Source: Owenia fusiformis
Taxonomy: Eukaryota > Annelida > Polychaeta > Sabellida > Oweniidae
DNA: 64,000 nt
NCBI GenBank assembly: GCA_903813345.2
Contig: CAIIXF020000007.1
Span: forward strand, 8,377,730 to 8,441,729
Direction: 5' to 3'
The position numbers were made by a program, and so were the translations under genes. Positions within the stretch are counted from its first letter, which is position 1. Each line of letters begins with the position of its first letter. Below are positions 35,101-50,100 of this stretch, piece by piece. The notes beneath the pieces are model-generated. The model saw nothing but the letters and a program-made list of their open reading frames with translations. It had not been told where the DNA came from and ran no database searches.

Positions 35101-38100
35101 GTCGTCCTAGGCGCGTCCGTCTGTTTGTCCGTCTGTCTGTCCGTCCGTACGTCCGGCAGTTTTCTCCAAAACCGCTACAGGTATCACCTTCAAATTTTCA
35201 GGAATAACTTGTGAGTGCATACAGATGTGGATGAAAAAAAATTAACTCGATAGCTACTTCCTGTCGGCCATTTTGAGGTCAAATGCTAAAATCCTTGTCT
35301 GCAAACTTTAAGAAAAACGGCTTCACAGTTGCTTTTAAAACTTTAACATCTTGTTCAGCTCACTTCATTCTACACCTGATTAGGTTTTGGACCTGTTAGC
35401 TCAGTCATGTCAGCCATTTTGAATGTCTGAAGAAAAGTTAGCGTGCGATAATACTTTGTATCATATTAAATGGTGTTTTTGAGTTTTCATACTTTAACTA
35501 TTTAGTAGCTTTATAAATAATTTCAGATGTACTTTGTTGAAAAAGCCTATGCTATTGTTAACAGTAGTTATATGTGATAATTTTGTAAAAGGAAATCAGC
35601 AAAAACTCATAATCACTTTTTTATTGTCGGCCATTTTGGTTTTTTCCGTCCTAAAATCTTGTCTGTAAAGTCTTGTCTACACGTTTTCAGGTGAACCGTT
35701 TGGTAGATCAATTTTAAATTTTCAGGGATGATTCTTAGTATGAAAATCTAGATCTGATTAGTTTTTTGGCATTTTGGGTAAATGTCAAGGCAGCCATTTT
35801 GGATTTTCCGTCCTAAAATCTTGTCTGTAAAGTCTTGTCTACGCATTTCCAGGTGAACCGTTTGGTAGATCAATTTCAAATTTTCAGGGATGATTCTTAG
35901 TATGAAAATCTAGATCTGATTAGTTTTTTTGGCGTTCTGGGTAAATGTCAAGGTAGCCATTTTGGATTTTCCATCCTAAAATCTTGTCTGTAAAGTCTTG
36001 TTTAACTGTTTGACGGATCAATTTCAAATTTTCAGGGGTGGTTCTTAGTATGAAAATCTAGAACTAGCTAATTTTTGGGGATTCTGGGTAAATTTTAAGG
36101 CGGCCATTTTAGATTTTCCGTCCTCAAATTGTGTCAGTAAAGTCTTGTCTACTCATTTTCAGGATAACCATTTGATGGGATCACCCATTGGTGGGGACAT
36201 TTTGTACACATTTGTGTTCTTGTTTTAATTTAAATCTCCTTGGTTGAAGAGTTTTTCAGGACAAAAGCCATGTACTTTTAATGTTAAAATTTCCTGTTTT
36301 TTATGTCACTACCAGAAGTGGTGTTATAGTCTCCAGCTTTTTTTGTGGATGGTATCAGGTGGTCAGGATTATGTGTCTATCAAATTCTTAAAACTTCCAG
36401 CAACTTAACAAGCACTGTTTAGACTGACCTCAAATTTTTATCTGTTTACCATGGCGACAAATAAGTGGACTTGTACCATTTTGTAACCATTTGCAATAAT
36501 TTAAGATGTTTTGTTACAATTACTTTTCAGACTGACTTACTGTAACATACATGTTATGAGTTCCAACGCCGATCTCTATCAAAATCTGTTACTATGGCAA
36601 CAAATAAGTGGACTAGTAACGTTTTGTAGCTTTTTTAACCATTTCTAATAACTACAATATGGTGACTTTTTGTCATGTTTAAATGCCTCGTTTTCTGTTG
36701 TGACTATTGTCATAAAATTCTATTGAAACCTTGATCTGTTCAATTGAACCTTTTCTTGGAGCTTAGTATGAGACTGTATTAATAGATTGACTGAAGTTAG
36801 TTGTTTATGATGAATTGAGAAGAGTTTTCTCAATTAATCATGGGTAAGATAGTATTTGAGGGTAAACCTTTGGCCTAGTTAGTTATGATTATAACCTATA
36901 TACATGTGGCACGCTAACCTGGAAACAGGCCATTTAATTGCATTTACTATGGAAAGATAAATGGTTTCAACTTTTTAGATTTGGTAATATCACCAGGGGG
37001 CACTCTTCGAAATATCCCAAAAATTGATATGAGTACTCTCGAGTATCAATCAAAACCGATGCCTAATACATTCACTAGTTATTGAGATATTAATTATTCA
37101 GTACAAGGTATATGATTTTTGCACTCTAAACATAAGTCAGTAACCTAGGATAAAATGTCAAAAATAGGGCAGTATTGCGAAGGTTAAGTCAGGCGATGAT
37201 GAGTGTTGAGTAAGGCATTTTCAAGTATTATACTAAAGTCATGATAAAGTGATAATTGACGATCAAGGCCAAATATATTAAGGTACATGTGTGTACTTGG
37301 CAATGAACTACTACTATTTTCAAACCTGTAAGAGTATAAGTTCAAAATTCCAAGCATTTCTGCTCAGTTAGATTGTGTGTGGCTTATGTATTTGTTGAGT
37401 GATAATACCACCTTGTGACATGCAATATTTAGAAATGTTTTATTCTATTGGTGGGAGTACCTGTGCATCTTTCACTCCAGGCTTCGGGAGTATTACTTTC
37501 GAAAATGACAAAGGAAGTTCCTAAAAATAAAACAATTACTTTTGTATGTTATTGTTGTTTCTTAAATCTGTGATGTCATATAGCATATCATATATAGATC
37601 ATATATGTTATACATGTACATATATTATTTTCCAATCGTAAAATGTAAAATATAAAATGTTAAGGTTCTATGATTTATTACTCCTGATTGATATACTCAA
37701 TAAATAAGTTAAATTCTTATTATATATTTAGGAGCTACTGCATCATGAATGGAGCAACTGGGCATATTCAAATACAGTATTAGGCATACTTAGTTTTATA
37801 GGCCATGTTAACGTTTCTTAACAATTTTCTAATTAATATGAAATTTCTAAGAAGACCCGTATGCAAAGTTTCTGGGCAGACCCGCATGCAAAGTTTCTAG
37901 GCAGACCCGCATGCAGTTTCCTGCTTATGACAATCTTGTTATTATATGAGAAATGCTCCTTAAGATGATATATTACTGGTATATAGATAATTAGGTTAGT
38001 ATATCATGTATGATATAATAACTCTTATATATTAACTAAAGAGGGCCCCAGATAGTGTGCCTTTTTGGGCCTCATTTTTATTAGCTCACATGGTGAGCTT

Positions 38101-41100
38101 TTGCAATCACTCACTTGTCCGTCTGTCTGTCTGTCTGTGCGTCCGTCCGTCAACAATAATGGCACGTTTTAAAACCTCTGTCGATAGGATTCCCGTTTTA
38201 AGTTATTTTTGTTCAATATCAATACAAAAAACTCCCCTCTGACTTCTGGTTCAAAAGCTCGCCTATTTTCAAGATGGCTGCCATTTTTGTTTCGCGAAAT
38301 TCATTTTTGACCTATTTCCTAGCTTTACAAATAATGTCAGGTGTCCTGCATTGTTAAAATCCATGTCAATGTGAAGAGTAGTTGTATGAAATAATTTTGT
38401 TACAAAAAATTGGCAAAAAAATTTATATTCGTTTTTTTTTCACTTTTGAGCAACACCATGTGAGCCCAGTACCCATGGTACTATTTTTTTAATTTTAAGC
38501 CAAATACTAAGAAAATGATCCTTAAATTTTCAAAATTTGGGCTCATTTTGGGGGCTTTCCCAAATTTGTTTTTAGACTTGAAATGTTGGTTCCCTCCCCT
38601 TGTCAGTTTTCAGATCAGCCCCTTGTCGATAATCAGAATAAAGTGGCAAAGTCCTAAATTAAAGGAATTGGGACAAATAGTAAGATTGGTTTGGACTTAC
38701 ACAGAATTATGTTGGTTTTCCTTGTCCTTTAGTGAACTCAACCCTGCTATTGAAAATGCCCTGTTTTTATCCCTGATATCTTTAATGACAAAAGCATCAC
38801 ATTTTCGAGTGACAAAGACTTGCATATTATTCCATGTATATTATTTCCTTTTATGGTGTAAGTAGATTCGGTTGATTATTTTTTTTTGGGGTTGTCTTAC
38901 TTCATTGGTACATAGGCTGTGTATGAGGACACTTGTATCAGAAATAGAAGAGGGGTTCATGGAATCATATGATCGGTGATCGGTCATTGGTCCAACTCAG
39001 TTATTAATTATCCTCCATATAATACCAGAGGAAAATTAAATACTGAATCAGTTATTAGAGCAGTTAACATCTAGGTATAATTCATTCAATCATGTCGGTG
39101 TCATATTAGGAATTCCGAACTGGAAATTGCTTTTTGTTTTGAGTTGAGCTGAGGTCAAATTGAGGTCGTGTATATGGCAATGGCATGTATAATTAAACCA
39201 CCCAGAATAGAAATGAATTATTAAAGAGCATTAATTATTTCTAGAATTGAAACTTCACAGTACAATATTAATATCTCAATAGTACCACAAGTTTTATACA
39301 AATAAAGTGATTTGAATGTTGATTTATGAGCAAATACATTCAAGTGGAGGGGGGTGGTTGATTGAAACCTACATAGTTTTCTCTCTTAAGTAATTAAAGC
39401 CCAGGGATTGAATTCAATTCAGGGTTTGGCTAACATTACACATGGTGTGCTTGTAATTCTATGCATATATTTGTTTGGAATATCAAATAAGTTGAACATT
39501 CCCCAGAGTAATATTTGATTTCCTGATATGCATTGGTTTTCATTTGGAGCATCCATATATTACATTTTACAATGACCACTTTATTTCATCTTTCATTACG
39601 ATGCTGCGTGTCTGATCACCATTTTTATGTCTTTTATTGCCTCTCAGATTTAATAACAATGACATATTGGTCACTGTAGTGTACAATGTACAAAACCTAG
39701 CTTAAACTATACTAAAGTTAAGTGTTTAAAATACACTGTGGCAAAATATAAAAAATGTCACTGAAACAAATGTCATTGACCATGATGTCAAGGTCAAAAG
39801 AGGTCAGAAACCAATATTATCATCCATATATGTACGGTCAACTGAAGTCAGAAATCAATTCAATCGCTAAGAACTTATTGTTGTTGTTCCTGATAAATAT
39901 TCTTTTCTATTCAGGAGAAATAATGTCTGGTAGAGCATAAATGAGAATTCGAACATGACTGTATTCACGCCTTCTATAAACTGTAAACAAAGTCAACATT
40001 TTACCCGGGGTATATTCGCGAAGAATACCCCTGGTGATATGTGTAATGTGTGACATCATAACGGTGGGTCGTAGTAATGGCGGACCATTGAAACATTTTG
40101 GTGAGTTTTCATGTTCAAATCGTAATATAGACCTCAGAGCAGGGGTAATATCGTCGAATACACCCCTTAGGGCTAGGCACAAAAGCTTTCAAACCCCATA
40201 TTTTTAAAAAATATTTAGAGTAATATCCATGGAAGCTTGAACACTCAACAAAAAATATATTAAACTTTTATGCCGAATTACGCTACACAAAATAGCAACT
40301 CCCTGTGACCTTTTATTTGTGTAGGGTATTGAACCGCAATACTTTCAACTTCATTCTGCGATGTGATAATCACTTTCAAGAATTTGATTTCCATCTTTGA
40401 ATAGAGTTTCATCTACGTGTACATGGAGTAATAACTCCTAACCTTTAAACCTAAGGCAATCACTTTGAGCAATGTGTTTTAAGTAGATTCAAGCCATCAA
40501 ATAGATACTATACTAACCCTGTATTTTGAATCAACAGAATGGATGGAGAGTCCTAATTAAGAACAATGTGATGAAAATGTAACTTAGTTGTTATTCAAAG
40601 GATGAAATGGACATTGACATTATAGACTGAGCCTTATTGGATGTAAAGAAAGGTAGCCATTTTAGCGTACAACCTAAGGATGAAAATAGTTCCAAATAGT
40701 CATGTGACCTTCATTTCTTTTCTACGCCTGACCAATGTTAATGTGGTATGGTATGTAGCTTTAGTGCAGTTAAAGATAAAACAGTATAGTATGGTTTATA
40801 TTGAGGTTACTAGTTATTGAAACCTTTTGAAATTCAAGAACTTCCTCTTTTAAATAGTGTGGTGGGATTATAAGGGGGATTTTGGGGTCAGAAAGGTGTG
40901 AATGTGTACTCTACATAAATATCCCTTCTCATATATTCTGAGTGAACTGATATAATAAAATTTGGTACCAACATAGCAAACTGCTTCATTTACTTGACGC
41001 TGATGTGTAAAGGTTGCTAGATTTGTAGATCTCCCTTTGTGTTCATTTAGCTTTATGTTGGCGGAGTACTGTGTTTATAATAAGCTGCTCTGTGTTCATA

Positions 41101-44100
41101 TACCTCTTTGTTCATGTTACTCTGTATTCCTTGCATTCTTTGTTCATGTAGCTTGTGTTCATGGAGTTCTATTTCATGAAGCTCTATTTTCATAGAACTT
41201 TGTTTGAATCTGAAGCTCTGTGTTCATGTAGCTCTATGTGCATCTTGGAGCTCTATGTTCATACAGCTTTATATTGACAGAATACTGTGTTTATATTCAG
41301 CTCTATAATCATGGAGCTCTGTATTCATACATTTCCTTTATCCACGAAGTTCTATGATCACCGGCTCTATGATTACTACACTTTACATAGAGAAAGCAAC
41401 ATTGTAACAGACCAAAATAAATATTGGCACTCTGCCAGATATTAGCAATGCAAGTTGATGCTCTGCCAATATCTGTTAGATTGTTGGGCTGAGTCCTTGA
41501 GGAACCTCTATCTTGTACCCTTTCTAAGAATAATTGACTTCACCTCGTACTCTACATTACTGATACACATCTGAACTCATCCAGCCAATCATAAACATTT
41601 ATCCCTCAAAGACAGATTCTCATTGCATGTATATATGGGTAAAATAGCTCGGATTTGCTGTGTTCTCTGATTGGTCGAACCTAGTCAGAGTGTGGATTTT
41701 TTAATAGGTAAAGGGTAGTTATCTGTTGCCTCTGTCACATAAAACTAAATTACAGTGCAGTAAGCAAATTCTCTGGATAAAACAAGGTACTTCTTAATGG
41801 AACAATGGAATTAAGTCAGCAATTCCCTGCAGTGTTCTTTACAATTCCAATGGCAGTTATACATGAATTTTCTCAGACTATTATGCTGTGTTATAGCAGA
41901 ACCTTGATTGGTGTTATATCAAATTGCTAATAAGCACTTTAGGGCAAGCCAGTTTGTACTATCTATGATGTAGATACCTTCTTCATAGAATTTGGAATGG
42001 ATTTGTAGGTTAGATTTAGTGTCTTCGTTTTTGGCCTGTTTACGTATTTCCAAATTTTGGGTCCTTAGTGACTTCATCACAATCCCCCCTCCCACTTTGG
42101 ATCTGGTAAACCAGATGGACAACATATTCAGAATAGAATCAATTAATCAGATAGCTATGTTGCATTCAGACTTTAATGACTTATACTCTGAACTTGGCAT
42201 TTCAAAATCAATCATGTAGATGTATCTAATGAATGACATGTTAATTCCCATTTATTGTATACTCCTTCCTAGTCTCTATTCTCTTCATCTAAATGTAAGG
42301 ATTGAACCATATACCAAGGTCAGGGATTCATTGAGGCAAAAACCTTCATCAGTGATGCAAAAAGTTTGTTCGTGAGACATAATTTAGAAGTGATGGGGAA
42401 AACCCTTTGAGACTTTTTGGTGTGTACGCTATTCTCTTCATCTAAATGCAAGGATTGAACCATATACCAAGGTCGGGGATTCATTGAGGCAAAAACCTTC
42501 ATCAGTGAGCCAAAAAGTTCGTTCGTGAGACATGATTTATAAGTGATGGGGAAAACCCTTTGAGACTTTTTTTGGTGTATATTCTATTTTCTTCATCTAA
42601 GTGCAAGGATTGAACCATATACCAAGGTCGTGGTTCATTGAAGCAAAAACCTTCATCAGTGAGGCAAAAAGTTTGTTCGTGAGACATAATTTATAAGTGA
42701 TGGGGAAAACCCTTTGAGACTTTTTGATGTATACTCTCAATCTGCACTCTGAAATCACCATACCATACAGTATATTAAAGAGTATGGTACTGTTCAAATG
42801 TAGTGCCATACAGTTTGATAGTCGAATATTTTTCCCCAAGACCAACCAACTTTATGTTAAATAACGCTTATAAGTAGAACACCTCTGTCAGTGGAACACT
42901 TTTAGAGACACCACATGTGTTCAACTTGGATGGATTATACAATATTATATATTGCTTGTTTGTGTGTGTCAAGCTTATCTTCAAGGTAAAAGACTTATAC
43001 ATTTATAACATCAGAGGAGTCGTGGGCAGAAACAATAGGTGATTTTTTCTGGTCGTTGAATAAAATCTCATTTTCTATTGAGGATTTTTAAACTATTTCC
43101 ATGTTAAAATCATGATTTCAAATACTTTTGCCCCGTATTTTATTGGAAGACCATGTTGTCAAATGGTACAAGGATCAAGAGATAAATCTATTTTGTAGAG
43201 ATAATTAATTTGCCTTTGGGAATCGATAGTTCTAACAAAAGCTATATACGTCTATCATCATCCTGTGTTTCCTGTAGCCTTGAAATGAATATAATTACAC
43301 TGTATAAGCTTGTTTATCTTATATTATAAATAGGTTAATAGGTTTAGAAACATGTTTCTCATTGTTTGAAATGTTATTGGTGGATATCTGAAATGACATC
43401 GATTCATTTGGTCCTTGTTGATCAATATAGTTTTTTCAATAGGTTGATTTAGCACCATTAAAAGAGGCTCATCTATAAAGCTCTTGGTTTCAAGTTACAC
43501 TATTATAAAGTATGTACAATTTATGATGTTTATTGATCATTGGATTGAATTTCATTATACATCACCCAGATGATTTCCATTCGTATTCATTTCACTACAG
43601 TTTACTATTTTACACATAATTGTATCCTGAGCTGTTTCTTTGAAATACCTCAATGAGTCCACCCAGTTGTGAAGATTTCTTAGTCTTGTGTAATCTTTTG
43701 TAAAGTAAGGATTTTCCATCCTAAAAACTGGAAGAGAATGATAATCTTAAGGTTTCATTATGTTTTACATAATATTTGCTAAAGAGATTTGCTGATTCAG
43801 AGATTTTTTCTGTTTTCTCTTTTGTTGTTTGAGTTTAAGTGTCATTCATACAATATTTTGACAATTGATACTACCCTGGACTTTATCTTTATCCAGGTTT
43901 AACAGTACAGAATTTATTTTATGTTCTGTTCTTAAGAAGTTAATAGATGTTACCTCACAAAATGGGATTCTACCTGAATTTCACGATATGAGTCTGTCAT
44001 CTTAATGATCTCAATCTGCTTTATTTTGTATGTACTTTAAGCTTGTTAAATCATTTTGGTTGATTTTACAATAGTATTTACTGAGTGGATTGTACATATT

Positions 44101-47100
44101 AGAATAAAATTTCAAGTTTAAGCTTGCTTGATATATAGGTCAATTGTAATGACATGTACATAATGGTATTTACAGTATAGATTGAAGAAGGGAATTTTAC
44201 ATTTTGCTAATATTAGGAACATCATTATAAGGTTATACCTTGAGTTTCATAATGTTAGGAATTTATGTTTAAGTAATAAGATTTGGTTTAATAGAAAGAC
44301 AAACTCTCTCAAGGAAATTTATAACCCCTGATTTTTTGTGGTATCGTGACTACTCCCCCATGTGAGATCAGAGATATCCTATGATTAAACTTTTCAAAAT
44401 ACCATTTAAGATTATATTCCTATTTTAATCACAATATACATTTCATACAAGACTGTCCGCGGAGTCTAAAAGCCTAGTAAAAACCCTGACTGAATTTGAC
44501 ACAAGATGGTGAGAAAATCTAATTTTCACATTTCAACTAAAGTAAAGTATACTAGTATATTCCATGTTTTTCAGTCTGACCTCCATGTATGGTAGGGTCT
44601 GGAAAACAGGAATTTTTGTTAATTCTGAAGTATAGTCTGGTTCGCTATAATTGAAAATATTTAAAGGATATCCTATGATTTTGAGGAATATCATTTTTAT
44701 CTACGAGGTGATATTGATATCTGCACGAGAGAGCGAAGCGAACGAGTGCATATATCAATATCACAGAGTAGATTAAAATGATATTCTGAAAACATAATAG
44801 GATGTTCTTATTATCCTACACTTACAAGGAGTGAACTAAATGTATAATATCATTGCAAAATGAATTCCATGCCAAATAGAGTCAATTTGGCGGGAAATCA
44901 ACAAGCGGCATATATCGTCACAATATCCTCCGCATATTGGGTTTTCTGGAGTATATCATCACGATATCCTCCGGCTGGAGTATATCGTTACGATATCCTC
45001 TGGATATTTATTTTGCCAATAAATATCAAATTTATTTTTTAATGTTATTATACATTTAGTACACTAAGTGTAGGATTATTATATTAGATCTAAGATAATG
45101 TATTGTCTCAATGAATTTGCCTTTGAAACTCATAAATGGCCACCCAAATGCTTAAATCTATGCTAATTCTGATATATCTCCATATTGTGACATATACAAC
45201 TAATATACAAATTCATGAATATCATGCTTGTTGCCAATTTCTTATCGTTATTATCCCAACGAACGAAGTTCGTTAGGGATATAGTGAAGCCCTCCGTCCG
45301 TCTGTCCGTCAGTCAGTCAGTCAGTCAGTCAGTCAGTCCGTCCGTCTGTCCGGAAGATAACTCAAATACTAGTTGACAGATTTTCTTCATATTTAGTGGA
45401 AAGATGTATATTGGTGAATAGTTTTACGCAAAAAAAAAATTTTTCAAGATGGCCGCCGCTTTAAAACTGACGGGACTTTTTCGCAAAAATCATAAATTTT
45501 TCATTCTAAACCAAAGTAATTAATATTATTGTTTGAAATTTCGGTAGTGTATTCACAACATTTATCTATTTCACATATATTCCGTGTTTTTCATCCTGAC
45601 CCCCAGGGGCCATGTATGGGGGGAAAGGAAAACAGAAATTTTCGCTAATTTTTAGATCTCTCTGAAGTATAGCTTTATTATACTCAAATGAAAGGCAATT
45701 AAGAGTTGATTGCAAATATTGTATCTTTTTTCTGATTCGAGCCTCGTAAAATTCAAAATGGCCGTCTAATGTATGATTTCGCAATAATTTTTCGATCCCT
45801 TCAAAGTATGGCTATATTATACTCAAATTGAAGGAATTTTGGAGTAGATCACAATTATGGTATTATTTTTCAGATTTGTACCTCAGAAAATTCAAAATGG
45901 CTGCTTTGCAGGAATTCGCAATTCTAAAATCTAATTTTTTCATTTTCAACCAAAGTAATGAGTATAATTGATTGGAATTCGGTAATTGATATTTTGTTCG
46001 TTGGGATTTGCTACTCCGCGGAGTTGCCATTATCTAGTTGCCATCATGAATAACACTGGTTGGCAAATATGTGTACTGTATATATATATTGACCCTACCC
46101 TTTAGCATATTCCTATTAAAATGAAGACATGAAATCTTCTTGAAATGTTTAACAACACTTGTGAAATACTAACTGACCTTGTAAGAGAGATAATGCAAGT
46201 CATCTTTGTTGTAAACCTTTTTGATGTGACAAGGTTACTATATTTATAATATAGTATCTAAATAGGTTAAGCAATGGTTATGAAAGGTAATTCTACATAT
46301 TCTCGTGTATTTTCTTCAAATTTCATAACTTGTCTAAGGTAGTGTTCAGTGTTGTTATTTGCTATGAGGAAAACAGAGCATAAGGGAAATGTGGTTGCCT
46401 CGTGGGAGAGAAATGAATCAATATATGCAATGGTCATTCATATTGATGATAGCTCTGGCACTCTGCCAAGTGGCCTGAGCAGAACAAACAACACACAGAT
46501 GCATAAGGTCACTAAAAGACAACTACTGCACTCTATTGTCCTTCTACAGAACTAATGTGCACTTAATTATGCTGTGTTTATTTCACTAGTAAACTTGTAT
46601 GGAATATAATAAAAACAAATCAGTCAAGGTTTATCATAACATTAGCTACTTCATTTTATTGTTCAGTTAAGTTTCAGTGTCTCTCAGTGCACCGTGTATT
46701 CAAATTTACAATCTCAGGCTATAGAGGCGGAAGAGCTAGCATGTTATTGTATCTCTGCTATTTATATTAGGGCCAAGGTTAACTTAAAACATGCCCTCCT
46801 GTAACAACTGTACCAATAGTGGAATACAATCAAAACAAAGTACTGTATTCCTCCGCATCTTTGGCTTTGAAATAAATAAAAGATTATTCAGGATAATAAG
46901 AGCCCAGTTTTGAATTGTTAAGACATTCAAGTTTTCTGCTAAGAGATCGATATAAATCTGGGCTAAAGAAAAACGAGTTCATATAAACCTGACAGGCCAT
47001 TTTGAAAATACAGTATGGAAAAACCAGTCTTATGAAAACGCCTTAGAACAGATAAATTAGAAGAAATATTGATTATCCAAAAACTAGGACAGAAAAATAG

Positions 47101-50100
47101 TTCAAATATGTGGGTGTTACGCGAGTATTTTCTGTAACATATTTTTACTCTACTGTCGGAAATAAGATTGCTCCCTGAAAATTTAAAATACAAGATTTCT
47201 TAGTATAAACACTTAACAGTTAACCTTAACTAAAAATATGAAAGGAGCTTTGGGACATCTACATATCTAGGCCATTATGGCCTACAAAAAAGTCTAAGCC
47301 AGGCTAAATGTATTGATTTTTTTCATGTCATCTCATCAACAGAGAAACTTCTCAAGTCTTGGCATATTCGTCACTCGTTTTTTATAAGAAACTTGAATGC
47401 TTGTATTAGTAACTATTTATTACAGGTCATGTAGACATCGTCTGTTTGATTTATAGCAAAAAGTTTGGCTTGTATGTACAGCATCGATGTAGCACCTTTT
47501 TCAACTCACAATTAGTAATTACTCACTTTAGGCTTACCCTGCACACAGAGTCTAATTATTATAAACTACCCTCTGCCTAGTATAGACAATTTTTTTACAG
47601 TTTTGCAGCCCCGCCTTCACGATCAATGCCCGTGAGAGCTCGTTCATTTCATTTGAATCATTTCAAACCTACCACACTGACCTTTTCTCAATGAATCAGC
47701 GAGCTGGAAGGGGCATGTGTTAAATGCTTGCATAATAATTATTATGCGATTATGTCAGAGAAAATTACCTTATATAGAAAGTCGTCTTTATTTTGTCGAC
47801 TGATTAGCTCGGTTAGTTCAAAGATTTATTGAAAACTGTTATAGTGAACAGCATTATAATATTAAGAAATTGTATTTATTCAGGAATGTAATAATTTTAG
47901 ATGTTATTTATGTATTTTCAGTGCTGCCACGGTTCACTCAATCTCCTCTACCTCAGACACAATCTGTGCCCATAGGGGGCATAGCTCGACTCTCTTGTAC
48001 AGTCAAAAATGCAGTACCTCAAGCCTCATTTACATGGTCATTGAATGGTGAACCTCTACCTCAAAACTCAGACAGGTAAGCTTATATGAAGTAGAGTAAA
48101 ACCTGTGACCTGTCTCAGTGTAGAACACCTTTGGTACCTCTAAAAGGTTAATTTAACATTAACTTATTGGCCTTGGGACTCTGAAAAGTGTTCTACTAAC
48201 AGAGGTGTTCTTCTTGTAAAAGTGTTCCATTTACAATATATAGTTTTTTTTCACTTATTCTGGGGTCAAAGGATGGGCCTGAGATGGAAGTTCATTTATT
48301 TTAAAGTATGATGATGGCCATCAATGTCCAATATATATTGAGATAAAAATAGATAAAATAGATAATCTGGTTTTAGAAGGCCAAAACTCTCCAGTAGTTC
48401 AAAACAGCAAGTTTGATTCTTTTACTTTGAAATATGATATGATAATTTATATGGTCTATTCCAATCCAAGGGCAATTCTTATTAGTTCTATTGACGCATA
48501 GTAGTTAGAAACAGCAAACTAATTTGTGATACTCATCTAGGTAATATACTACAGCTTGGCAAAATGCAAAATTCTATTTGGCTTGTGTATACAAAGGTCC
48601 CCAAAGAAATCCTTGCTATCTCAATATAGAAGTATAACATAGAACTTCCAGATTGATGAATAATTACCTCACTTCAGTTATGACAACTCAAATAATGTAA
48701 ATAGACCTACCGTATTCTCTGTAATTACAGCCCACTCTCTAATAAGCGCCCACCCCGCTTCACAAAGTTCAAGAAACATCGAGGAATCATAATAATCCAT
48801 AATGAATGAAGGAATTGTTCTTTATCGGCATTCAGAAATTTCAAAAGCTACTGCGCAGATGTTCTGCGCATGTCAAGGTCGTGAACTTTCTGGTTTCTTT
48901 TTAATGTTTCTCGACTTTTACACGACTTTTGTAGAATAATGATGATCTCTCATCAAATTAGAAATAATGTATAACTTTAGATCGATATCCAGCAGTCTCT
49001 AGTGGAAATATTGAAGGTAATCGGCGATAATGACAAAGTGGGCGTGCCGGAAATAAATTAGACATAGACGGGTCTTCAACCACTGTCAATATTGTCTAAG
49101 CGATCTTTACCGTATTCTCTCCAATAACAGCACTTGTCATATTATTATAAAAATATGTTGAAGAAAATGCATTCTTGTCAAGAAAAATTGCCATACATGA
49201 AATTCCTCGGGATTTCTGATTTCTTTCATACATGGGCGCTTATTAGAATGGTCTAAATAATGTATTTTCAATTTTCTAAACGCCCTGGGCGCTAATTACA
49301 GAGAATACGGTAATAATAATAATAATAATCATTTATCGCCTTTATTTTATTTGAGTTGCTGTTACTGAAGTGATACCTTAACCCCTGGAGGCTTGTCGTA
49401 TTTTCAAAAATGAAACTAGCTGAAAGAGGCAAATTCAAATTATCTAAAGGGTACTGAAGTTAGGCAGTTATTAGTCAGTTGTGGAAATTGAAGGTTAGCA
49501 GAATTTGTCTTGTCATCACTTATAAAGGAAGATATCATGTTTATCTTGTAGTTCGCCTTTGCATGGCTGCTACCCAGAGTTGCGTTTCACTCTGACTGTA
49601 GTAATACAGTTCTGCATACAGCTAGATCTTAAGGTAGTCGGTTTAGAAAACATCACTTTTCATATTATAGGTAATTGTAATCATAGAGATTCTTAACATA
49701 CTGATTTACCTGAAAACATACTGAAGAATTTTTATGATCTAAAACAAGCAAAAGAATTCTATAAAATTCCAATATCACTAATATCATAGGTGATTATTGC
49801 ATTTTTAACCAACGATTTGAGTATAACTGCTGTGGTTATCACTCTGAACTTTTGACCAGTTCAACAAAAATTAATGAAAACTGTTCAGAATGATTGATGT
49901 ATTCACCTGTGTGCTGATGCTAGGGAATGATGTTAATGGTTCATGGAGCTGTTTAGTTCTTGTTTGATTAGTTTGTTAAATGGAAAACAACCTGAGATCA
50001 ATATATTGTTTTGGTAGTTGTATGTTCAAGTTATTATGAAGTCATTGTTGAAAGATGTACATGACAGTTGTATATTTGCTTGCCATTCTTGAGTTTAGGT

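Larger units (their letters stand above)
28283..47921. other. protogenin-like intron 2 (19.6 kb)
   Basis: This is the largest intron. It includes TA-flanked elements, Helitron-like and hairpin-ended repeats, the 153-bp and GCTCTGTGTTCAT-type tandem repeats and an inverted repeat family member. The stretches 28283-33730, 38470-41040, 42740-44300 and 46040-47590 are AT-rich with no feature I can support. No exon was found. Confidence 0.6.

Noticed and set aside
42320-42845. Three similar minus-strand frames suggesting a tandem gene family
   Set aside because: They are translations of the 153-bp tandem repeat with no start, splice or domain support.
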